From Conidiobolus incongruus B7586 (taxonomy: Eukaryota; Entomophthoromycota; Entomophthoromycetes; Entomophthorales; Conidiobolaceae): a stretch of DNA of 11,360 nucleotides. How positions within the stretch are numbered: position 1 is the stretch's first letter; every line of letters begins with the position of its first letter. The notes beneath the pieces were generated by a model, which saw only the letters and a list, made by a program, of their open reading frames with translations, did no database searches and was not told the DNA's origin. Location of the stretch: contig JNEM01007580.1 of assembly GCA_000697335.1 (NCBI GenBank), positions 1-11,360 of the forward strand, given 5' to 3'. Made by a program: the position numbers and the translations under genes. This document shows, in pieces, positions 1 through 8,560 of this stretch.

Positions 1-1883
1 CTAATAAAATGATTGATCTTTGTTATATATTATATAACTTCTTATTCTTTCAATATTATATTATAATTTATATAGTCTAATAATTTTTAATATAATTTTA
101 TAGACTAGTTTTTTTTTAAATCTTAAATAAACTCAATAATAATAAATTTCTTATATCACTATTAATTAAAGTCTTTTTTTATATTGTATTGGTTATATCA
201 CTCTATTTTAATATATCTCAAACTGTTTTTTATATAGTGTTAAAATACTTAAAACTTTATTTGGTCCAAGATATATATTAATATCCATAAATATTATATA
301 ATTTTCTATTATAATATTAATGAATATAATTACCATATATTAAAAATATATTCTTTATTTGGATAATTAATTTCTGAATATATATTAAAATTATCATATT
401 ATAGTTTTTTATTATTACTTTTAATATAACAATATTTTTTTATCATTGTTCTTAAATAAAATTTGAGTTATAAAAATTATAATATTATTTAATAATTATT
501 AAACAAGTTTCTTATATACTTTATAATGACTTCAACTTTTTAATAATTTTTATTTTTATATTTTTTGTCATAATTTTCTATACATTTTCTTTTGAAATTA
601 TTTTATTATTCACTGTCAATATAATAGTAATGATAAATCTTTGTAATATTTCTTTTTTATTATTTGATAAATAAAACAAAATAGTAATTAATTATAAGGT
701 TTATATACAACAAGCAAAACTGAAATGCATTTTTAGTTATATTCCTCTTAGGAGCTTAGTTATTTGTCTTAATTTCTAGAAACATTAGAATATAAAGATA
801 AAATCTAATAGGTGTAATAGTGCCGGAATATTGTTAGTATTACAGTTATAGGTAGAAAAAGACAGTATTAAATATGATTAATTAAATTAACTTTATATCC
901 CAATTTTAAATAATTAAATCAATAATAATTAGATAAATTAATTAAACTTATCGTTGAACATATATATATACTAAGATAATGGCATTAACCAAAGATAATA
1001 TAATAAACATTTCAATAAACTATGGATTCAAGAGTTAGTAAAATTTGAATAACAGATAATTGAATTATATAAAATCAAAATATATTGCAACTGATATTTA
1101 CAAGGTTATATATTGGAATTCTAACTTATTCTTATAAATTGAATGAAAAAATATAAACAGAATTGTTCACATTTGACTAAGGAAAACAACAGTGTATTTA
1201 GTGCTATACTGTTTGAAGCTAAATACGATTGAAAGATAATATCCAGTTATCTGTGTTGCAAATGATAGTTTATTTAGGCTCTGATTAAATATTAATAGAC
1301 ATGCTCAAAACCAGTGAAGCTTCCAAGAACTGTTAAAAATAAATAGCTAAATACTATAAGTTAATCATCTGATGTTAATAAATTATCTATAGTTAGTTGC
1401 AATAAAATATATAAATATTAGATTAAAAAACCCTTTCAAAATATATGAATTCTAAATGAAGACATATTGAATAAAAGATTCCTTATTTATATTTTTTTAT
1501 TTTTCCCACAATGACAATTCAACCGAACCTTTCCGTTTAAAAATAATATCGTAAATATTATTTGATGAATAGTTCCGTTAGATGCTTTGAATATATTTCA
1601 ATCTCTGGAAAGCTCTTCTTAAGTAAAAAAAACACTTCTAATTTGAATAAATCTTGATTTTAGAATAATCTTAGTGCCAAATTAATCCAAAATTTAGTTG
1701 AAAAAAATGTAATTATATTAGTAATCAGATTTAAATATGGATAAATTCACGTATATTTAATCAACATCTATCAAACTACCCTTATCATTTCTCAACATTT
1801 CAAAATTTATCCAATTTATTCATATATAAACTGGGAACACCCAAATCTTAAATATAACAACTACTACCATTTGAATTGATATA
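1..1883. other. AT-rich spacer, no gene recognised
   Basis: The first 1.9 kb is extremely AT-rich, above all in its first 700 bases, with long runs of A and T and stops in every frame. I read both strands for short exons bounded by GTA donors and AG acceptors, which is how the neighbouring genes are built, and found no run that gives a credible peptide. The last 100 bases are richer in C and act as the likely promoter and leader of the gene at 1884. Decayed sequence or a non-coding RNA cannot be excluded. Confidence 0.6.
1823..1830 (+). promoter_or_regulatory. TATA box candidate of the MOSC gene
   Basis: TATATAAA lies 54 nt upstream of the ATG at 1884. It is followed by a C-containing stretch (ACTGGGAACACCC) and an A/C-rich leader, which suits a transcript start and a short 5' UTR. 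In so AT-rich a region TATA-like strings are common, so its placement and the change in base composition are the only support. Confidence 0.35.
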
Positions 1884-3046
1884 ATGACTAAAATTATTAA
1901 AGTTGAAAAAATTATTATTTATCCTGTCAAATCTTGTAAAGGGATCGAGTTAGATCAATGTCAAGTTACCGAAAGTACTCAATATACATTAATAACAAAT
2001 CAATACATATTGACTAAATTCCTTCTTCCATAGACGGCTTTGAATTAGATAGAAAATATGTAATTGTTGATAAAAATGATAAAATGATTACTGGAAGAAC
2101 GTATCCCAAAGTAATTTATATTTCATAATACTAATACCGATATTGACTAGTAGCATTTTTTAGACTGTTATTATTGAAACTAAAATTATCGAAAATAATA
2201 ATGAAACTTTTGTTCAGTTATCTTATGAAGGCTTTGATCCTTTGTTATTAACCACCAATATCAGGTAACTTGAACATTGTTTTTAGTAATACATTGTAAT
2301 TAAGTGAAATATAGTAAAATTAAAGAAACGACTGATAAAACCATCGTTAAAATTTGGAATCATGAAATCAATGGCTATTATATGGGGGATGAAGCTGCCA
2401 ATTGGATTTCTAAGGTGTTGGAAACTGAAGCTAGGATCTTTATGAAGGGTGAAGATGCTCGCAAGCCTGTAGATATTGAATTAGGTCATTTGGAATTTGT
2501 TCCTAAAGTATATTAAAATATATGTATTATATTGGCATTGATTAATATTGATATTTGTCTAGTTTAATTTTGCTGATAAATTTCCATTCAACTTTGTATC
2601 TCAGAGCTCAATCGACAGCTTGAAAAAAGAACTCCCCTCAGATGAATTAAAGCAAACAGTTAATGCTAATAACTTTAGGCCCAATTTGGTATTGAGTGGA
2701 TCTGATCCTTATGAAGAAGATCATTGGTCAGAAATCCAAATTGGCAATGTGAAATTCCAAGGTGCTGAGCCTTGTTCTAGATGCACTTTCCCAAATGTTA
2801 ATCCCGAAAATGGAGTCGCACATCCCACTGAGCCTTCAAAGACTTTGATGAAGCACAGACGAGTGTATCCTAACATTGCTAGATTTAAATCATTTATAGG
2901 TGCTCATTTTGTCCATTCATCTCAAGGTAACTGATTTTTATCGGTTGAAGTGTTAATATATCTAATGTTCATTATTTGTAATAGGCATTGTGAAAGTGGG
3001 AGATATTATCACAATTCATTCAGTTGAAGATCGCAGTCCTAAATAG
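1884..3046 (+). CDS. MOSC-domain molybdenum-cofactor protein, mARC-like, six exons
   Basis: Exons are 1884-1974, 2034-2110, 2164-2264, 2315-2507, 2563-2926 and 2985-3046; introns are 50-59 nt, all GTA...AG. The spliced frame is closed, 295 residues plus TAG. Residues 13-20 (YPVKSCKG) and 31-37 (NGFELDR) are the MOSC N-terminal beta-barrel signature. FADKFP (157-162) and FRPN (192-195) open the MOSC core. CSRC (225-228), followed by NPENG, is the motif holding the cysteine that binds molybdenum in mARC enzymes. KVGD comes near the C-terminus. Family members reduce N-hydroxylated compounds with electrons from cytochrome b5 and its reductase. Unlike animal mARC there is no N-terminal membrane anchor or mitochondrial signal: the domain starts at about residue 4, so a soluble protein is likely. 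The third intron has a nearer AG (2303-2304) that would break the frame; the AG at 2313-2314 keeps it. The substrate is unknown. Confidence 0.9.
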
Positions 3047-3061
3047 CTTAACATAAACATC

Positions 3062-3067
3062 AATAAA
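3062..3067 (+). terminator. Poly(A) signal candidate of the MOSC gene
   Basis: AATAAA lies 15 nt after the TAG stop of the MOSC gene, inside the short convergent gap before the 3' end of the minus-strand membrane-protein gene. The same gap holds TTTATT at 3090-3095, which reads AATAAA on the minus strand and could serve that gene. Such hexamers are frequent by chance in this base composition. Confidence 0.35.
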
Positions 3068-3129
3068 ATATATATTATAATATTAACAATTTATTTCCAA
3101 CTTCAATGAATAAGTTTTAATGAATTAAT

Positions 3130-3145
3130 TATATATATATATATA
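3130..3145. repeat. (AT)n microsatellite
   Basis: An uninterrupted TA/AT tract of 16 bases sits between the two convergent stop codons, just before the minus-strand stop at 3151. It is a simple repeat, likely variable in length among strains, with no sign of function. Confidence 0.8.
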
Positions 3146-3150
3146 CATTT

Positions 3151-4076
3151 TTATGGATCAATTTTAACTTCAATACTAAACGCTGAGCTTGTATCGAATT
3201 CTTCTAATGCGGATTTAAAACAATTGATGTCATCTATTGTTTCTTTCCCTACAATTTTCCACCTAATTAAAATCATTAAGAGAGTACTCACAATGCTTAA
3301 AAATATCATCCCATTTATAAGAGGAGGAGGCGCTTCATAAATACGGTGCCAGCCTACTTGATTGAACTGAACATAGCCAAATTCGACTGCTAGATCAATA
3401 CCATGAAATATTAATTCTATCCCATTCCAATTGATGCAGACCAATATGGCCCAATCTTTAAAGCTTAATCCTATCATCATCCCACAAATTCCCAAGCATA
3501 TTGTGAACACCGTCCTTGCTAGAGGATAAGAGATGATTCCCATGCGAATAATAGCCATTCCGATGAGTAGCCCAGAGAGAAGAGAAATTTGAGCTATGAT
3601 TATCATTGGCTTTTTACACGCGAAATACGCACTAATTACACCAATTACAAAACAGCATGATATCAAAGATAATTTCCAATAAAACCACTGGTTTTCGGCA
3701 AAATTAATCAGTTGACTTACAATCAATATCAAAAAGAAAGCTATCAATAAAGTAAATATATAAACAAATATATATAATATCGCAAATTACCACATCCAAA
3801 TGTACCCATCAACATTAGTTTAATCTTTAGCCATCTTTTAATTGGAAAAATTAAAAACAGGCCAATTATTGCGAAAATGCCTCCACATACATTTTCATAA
3901 GTGTCTTCTAATTCCTCATAACTTTGTCTACCTAGAATAATGTAAATATAAGAGATGGTATTATGAGAGTGATGATAAAATGTATTACCTATATTAGAAG
4001 CATTATCCCATCCTTTACCATCGTTAATACAATATATTCTCGCTACATAAACTAAATAAATAATTAAAAATTCCAT
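3151..4076 (-). CDS. Seven-helix membrane protein, TM7S3/TMEM198-like, three exons
   Basis: Exons, in coding order, are 4076-3989, 3931-3791 and 3740-3151, joined by introns of 57 nt (3932-3988) and 50 nt (3741-3790), both GTAAT...AG. The result is a closed 272-residue frame. An in-frame TGA lies just upstream of the ATG, which supports the start. Residues 1-16 are hydrophobic and may be a signal peptide. A short polar stretch follows, then about seven helices near 43-60, 66-90, 98-118, 121-142, 149-168, 172-195 and 218-236, and an acidic cytosol-type tail. Gly-rich helices and the segment LVCINWNGIELIFHGIDL followed by FGY resemble the TM7S3/TM198-like family (formerly DUF4203), common in fungi and poorly understood. 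The family call rests on this pattern only; the topology and the gene model are firmer. The 57-nt intron contains no stop and is a multiple of three, so its removal is inferred from its length and splice sites. Confidence 0.75.
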
Positions 4077-4208
4077 AACTCAATAAATATGAATTATGAT
4101 AAGATGAACTAACTTTGTTAATATTAATTTAATATTAAACTAAAATGATGGAATCAATGAGTGAATGGTGATATTTATACGAGCAACCACTTAGCATTGA
4201 TGATATTA

Positions 4209-4828
4209 TCATTGAATAAATGCTTTCTTATTAGTTAAATTGGGGATGGATTCATTTGTATCGGCTGAGCTTACCTTGATTGAGTAAAATTTAATAATTG
4301 ATTGAAAACCACTCTCACCATCCTGCATTCCATTTAGTAAAATTTCATTCCAACCAAGTTTCAAATCCATCAACAGTCCAATCAAATTTTCTATCTAATG
4401 CCACTCCAAAAGATCAAATTATTATTAAATATTTCATGCTAAAAATAATCCTCTCAACACTTTCATCCCAAACCTAATCATAGAATATGATAATTAAATT
4501 CACAATGATTAAGGAGTATGATTGCTTGATTGCCAAATATTCACTCTGAAACAGCTGTTTTAATGACGAAACTAGTTGATGACTAATTATCCAACTTTTC
4601 ATTTATCAATATTCAGTCATTAATATCAATACTTATACCGAAAGCACTGGTGGTATTAATATGTGTTATCTTAGTATTTGATTTGAATTGTCATATAATC
4701 TAACAATTCAGTTACGATCTCTATTCTAACTATCTTGATCAATCAAATCTTTTTTCCACATTTTTTGATTTTTCCAAAATTTTATTTTTAAAAAGGTTAA
4801 ATGAGACTATCAGAATCTGATATTGCAT
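4209..4828 (-). CDS. Probable small spliced gene, product unknown, model incomplete
   Basis: The best exon is 4394-4275, 40 open codons. It begins after the acceptor CATTAG and ends at the donor GTAAGC, and includes the peptides NLIGLLMDLKLGWNE and FQSIIKFYSIK. A 48-nt intron (4274-4227) with an ACTAAT branch site and AAG acceptor follows, then KAFIQ and TGA at 4211-4209. Length, donor and branch site match introns of the surrounding genes. Upstream on the same strand are other coding-like pieces: an ATG at 4828 opening 29 codons (MQYQILIVSF...), LIKIVRIEIVTELLDYM near 4739-4690, and SSLKQLFQSEYLAIKQSYS near 4570-4510. They lie in different frames, and I could not join them with confident splice sites. 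It may be a multi-exon gene or a decayed one. No family was recognised; the outer limits are provisional. Confidence 0.32.
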
Positions 4829-5285
4829 ATTCTTGATATAAAACAAAATGTTGCACTTAATATAAACTTTCTTTTTTAATCAAGCTTTAATGAAAATATA
4901 AATCATATTGCACTTATCTCAAACAAAATATTTCTATTATATGTTAATCAATATTCAGAAATTTACAAATTTGATTAATAAATTTCTCATAATTCTAATT
5001 TATTTATGGTTAAAAGTTACTTTATAACTTAGAGTGGTGCATTAAAATCATATTATTAAAAATTAAAAATGTTTTGTGTTAGTAAAATATTTTTATTAAA
5101 TTGATAATTTATAATATATATCAACCATATATATTAACAGTTATAGTTTTGAATCAACAAATATTGTTTAAACATCAAGAACCAAAATACATTTTATTTT
5201 CGAAAATATTGATAGCAAATAAAGATAGTGATTTTAATATTTGTTCACTTACATGTTCACTCGTAGCAATAAAGTTCGTCTATAA
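4829..5285. other. AT-rich spacer downstream of HEI10
   Basis: This stretch separates the HEI10 stop codon from the next minus-strand locus and probably holds the HEI10 3' UTR. On the minus strand the first part keeps an open frame in phase with the last HEI10 exon after two stops, and contains a short exon-like piece at 5253-5279 followed by a perfect GTAAGT donor. No gene was otherwise recognised. Confidence 0.45.
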
Positions 5286-6411
5286 TTATAAATATTGGTT
5301 TCTAAATCCAAAATTATTTATGGCTGAGCTAAATCCATTTGTGCTATGTGTTGATGGTCTGAAAGAACTGTTCACTTCAAGATCAACTTGATCTCTTTCT
5401 ATGCTATTTCTACTACTTAATACCAGGTTATTTCTTTTCAGTTTTTCACAATAGGCCTATAATATTTTAAGCTTATGAATTTAATAAGCTAATCATTAAT
5501 TACCTGTAGTTTTAAAAACTGCTTGTTTTTATCTATAAATTGTAATGAGAGTTGGTTGATCTTTTGCTTATCATTATTTCTTTGTTCAATAAGTTCTAAA
5601 CAAAATTAGTATATTTAGACATAAATTCCTCTAGTTCAAATCAATTTTAATTATATTTATATTATATGATGAATTAAACTTATTATATATTGAAATATCA
5701 TTATATCATGATATGGTAGATTAAATACAATTCAATCTGATATTTTGAGCCAAAACAATTGATTTGAATCAGAGCATCGAATATTATATTACCATTAATT
5801 TTAGTTTTCAGCACTAAAGAATAAGTGTTAGAATTAAATATAATAATATTTTATAATTGTACATGTTATTTCATCATTAGCAGAGTTTATAACTTGTTTA
5901 ATTTTTTGATCAAGTATAATTTTTTTATCTTTAAGATTTTGACTTAGTAATTCTTGAAAATATATTTCTTGAGATAATTGATAATTCCAAAATGCAAGAC
6001 CTTTTGAGCAAATTTCTATTATTGTTTCTGGAGTAAATCCCGCTAATATTGACTAAAATTACTTAGATAACTGGATATATTCGTATATAGTTGGCTTACT
6101 GATTTGAAAGATTCTGATGGATTTAAATCGGTCATTACCACATCCTCTCTATTAATTTTATTAGTTTTACGTGAGAAATATAGTAATTTTTCAAACCTTT
6201 GTACAAGCTGAGTTTCACAAGCTGGACAAACTGAGGCTTTAGAAAATGCATTTTGTGCACAATTTAAACAAAAAATATCTAAAATAAATTAACAAAAGTA
6301 AATAAAATATAATATATCATTATTACGAGAACAACTGGTAACACATGCTTTAGCTGAATATGTTAAAGGTTTACGACATTTAAGGTTGTTGCATTTTAAA
6401 GATTGATCCAT
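5286..6411 (-). CDS. HEI10: HEI10/CCNB1IP1-type meiotic RING E3 ligase, seven exons
   Basis: Exons in coding order: 6411-6327, 6278-6197, 6148-6100, 6052-5863, 5813-5793, 5595-5504, 5456-5286; the closed frame is 229 residues. The N-terminal RING shows C7, C12, C27, H29, C32, C35, C46 and C49, with CSHIFC at 27-32 and CPAC at 46-49. Then come LNPSESFK (64-71), ILAGFTPE (74-81) and KGLAFWNYQ (89-97), which line up without gaps with human CCNB1IP1 as I recall it (LSPSEEYK, VLAGLRPE, RALAFWTYQ). A coiled coil follows to about residue 183, including KLQAYCEKLKRNN, then a Ser/Asn-rich tail with FRPS. In fungi, plants and mammals this family acts on meiotic chromosomes along the synaptonemal complex as a SUMO/ubiquitin ligase that selects crossover sites. 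The third exon start is clear, but the donor before it could be GTTTGA (48-nt intron) or GTACAA (57-nt intron); I chose the first because it leaves no gap against homologues. The fifth intron is unusually long (197 nt). The gene is intact as read, consistent with a sexual or once-sexual lineage. Confidence 0.9.
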
Positions 6412-8033
6412 GTTTTAAATAATTGAATTAATCTTCATAGAGAGAGTGTTTAAATATGTTAAAAATAAACTGATTAATTTTGATCTGTTAGTATGACTCA
6501 TTTGAGAAAAAACATGATCTAATGACTTATATATAATTCTAAGCATATATTAAATGCAAAAAACGAACAATATTAAGATTTCATCTCATTCATTTTAAAC
6601 ATACTCAATTTGATTATACTTTAATAGGTATTGATTAAACATGTTGGAAATTAATTGAAATAGTTAATAATAAAATATATATCAATCGATTGTGCAAGAT
6701 AAATATTATAATTTTCTATTGATATCATACTTCTATTTTGAAAAGTAAATAAATACACCATAATCATAGTATCATTTGTATTCAAGCATTATTATAAAGA
6801 GTGACCGAGTCAAAATTGCATTATCAAAAATTTATTATTTTATAATATATAGATTTTTGAATATATGAATATTATTTTTTTTAATTTTCATTAAGCTTTA
6901 AATTGTATAGAACAATGATATCAATGAACATTTTTCATTGCAATTTTAATCAATTTACACTATCTATAAATTTACAGCTAAAGAATTATTATGATTATTG
7001 ATGAATAGTGAGTGATTAATTTCCATCTTTTAGTGAGCCAAATTCCAATAATATCAAGTGATTCATAATATCAGAAAATATGAATAAATTTGATCTATTT
7101 TCTGAATGACAACGTTAATAATCTTGTAGTATTTAAACCAATAGAGTTAACTGTTTTATCTGAGCAAAATGTATATATACAAATATTTATATTTAGCTTT
7201 TATTAGCATTTTATAAATCAATGATGTGAATGTACTAACATCAGAGAAATATATAATTTAATGCTCATAATTACTATAAATATTTTTTATTATCCTGATT
7301 CAAGCGCACAAAAAACAATAATTGTTATTTTTAAAGCAATATATTTAATAAAATCATCAGCTTATATCAAGTATAAATTTGAATAATTTTATAAAAAGTG
7401 TTACCATTTTTAAAACTAAAAATTTTCATAATTTTATATTGATTATATTTATCAAAGCTATAATTCTTATAACTATTATTAATGTATCTATTTATCATTT
7501 TCATTTTTACTTATAATATTATGTATATTGCCTAAATTTTCATTATTTTTCTAATCTAATTAAATACTGTAATAAATAGAATTGAGAAATTTAATTATAA
7601 TGAGTAATATCTTTTGCAGAATGACTCATATTGAATAAATGAAAGATCATTTGATTTAAAGTTCCTCGACACTTTTATTACTATTTTCTTTAAAACTGGA
7701 GATCATATTACATTTCGTAATATATATGTTAGTGCTGCTTATAATATATATTAAATAGCAATATGTTTTATTCTTTACTTTTGGAACTAAACCATATATA
7801 AATTATAATTTTATAAATTGTTATAATTGTTATATTTTAGAATATAAACACTGGTATACTTGAAACCCACCATTAATTTTGTGAATAATTATATTTATAG
7901 TTTAGACAGCATATTCCAATTAAAATTTGATATATCATATATAATTATTGATTTTAAATTGTCAATTAACGAAATTAAGAATTAAACTCGTGCATTTTGA
8001 ATTTATAATTCTTCAATTTATGGTCAAATATAC
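6412..8033. other. AT-rich spacer upstream of HEI10
   Basis: This 1.6 kb lies between the 5' end of HEI10 (minus strand) and the GC-richer island at 8034. It is low in complexity, rich in A/T runs, and has stops in all frames. The part next to 6411 should hold the HEI10 promoter; a TATTTAAA-type string and a CT-rich patch occur on the minus strand within about 60 nt of the ATG. I found no tRNA, no spliced exons with credible peptides and no clear repeats. Confidence 0.55.
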
Positions 8034-8298
8034 TGTCAAGGGACGGGAGACCCGTTCGACTTTAACAATTCAAATCATTCGAGAACTCCGTCACAGATCC
8101 ACCTACGGTATTACCAACGAATACATCCGAAGCGAGGTACCATCGTTTCACCCGATATGTCGCTCGCACGCTAGTAAGACACGTCAAGCAACTACAAATA
8201 TGCCGACTACAACCAAGTTATCACGTCGATCCTCTTCCTAGGGTACTTCCCAACAATCCAGGATAAATAATAAATTACCACTATTATATCACCAAACA
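8034..8298 (+). mobile_element. LTR-like fragment, probably Ty3/Gypsy type, broken
   Basis: A sharply GC-richer block begins TGTCAAGGGACGGG and ends CACCAAACA, so it has the TG...CA ends of a long terminal repeat, 265 bases long. Just inside the start is a perfect 5-bp stem (ACGGG, loop AGA, CCCGT, 8043-8055). A TATA-like patch lies near the other end. It is followed directly by a GGCGCC-type primer-binding-like site. No gag, pol or second LTR is in the window, so this is a terminal remnant and the element is broken. No matching target-site duplication is seen, which fits an old or truncated copy, though the contrast with the surrounding AT-rich DNA argues against great age. The orientation and family are inferred; a second copy would be needed to confirm it. 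Confidence 0.4.
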
Positions 8299-8363
8299 GG
8301 CGCCGTCCTGGAAGACGACTATTTACTTAAGTTATTGGACACCTGACATCCCAGCTAGTGTCA
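8299..8363 (+). mobile_element. Primer-binding-site-like tail of the LTR remnant
   Basis: GGCGCCGTCCTGG starts immediately after the CA end of the LTR-like block. It resembles the TGGCGCCG-type tRNA primer-binding sites found in several Ty3/Gypsy lineages, but the leading T is not present. About 50 more bases of moderate GC follow before AT-rich DNA resumes near 8364, and may be the start of the element's leader. This is part of the same fossil; nothing of the coding region is visible. Confidence 0.35.
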
Positions 8364-8560
8364 ATATTTGGCTTATAATTCACAATAGCTCTTTTTCATA
8401 TTTTAAGTAATGCCATATAAAATGATCATAAAAAATATTGTGCATTTTATCAGAATTTCAGCATTTAATATAAATAGTTTTAAACATAATATTAAAATAT
8501 TAAATTGGTTTATTACCTGAATTATTTTATTGATTGAAAATATGTTAATATATTATTGCT

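Noticed and set aside
2265-2304. A shorter 40-nt third intron in the MOSC gene
   Set aside because: Using the AG at 2303-2304 puts the next exon out of frame with an immediate stop; the AG at 2313-2314 restores the family sequence.
4297-4473. Open plus-strand stretch with an HSHHP motif, recalling pterin-carbinolamine dehydratase
   Set aside because: The rest of that family's pattern is missing, stops are dense on both sides, and the minus strand offers a better exon with proper splice sites.
5321-5332. TAGCTCAG on the minus strand, like a tRNA A box
   Set aside because: It lies in a HEI10 exon, and there is no B box or cloverleaf around it.
5101-5391. Plus-strand open frame of 96 codons
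   Set aside because: It lies antisense to the last HEI10 exon and its 3' flank, lacks a normal ATG start and gives no recognisable protein.
7948-8241. Plus-strand open frame of 97 codons running into the GC-rich island
   Set aside because: It starts in AT-rich spacer, has no recognisable domain and a composition unlike the real proteins here; the island is better explained as an LTR-like block.
8034-8348. TGTCA...TGACA inverted ends suggesting a small DNA transposon
   Set aside because: The inverted match fades after about five bases and no target duplication flanks it; the TG...CA block with a primer-binding-like site fits better.
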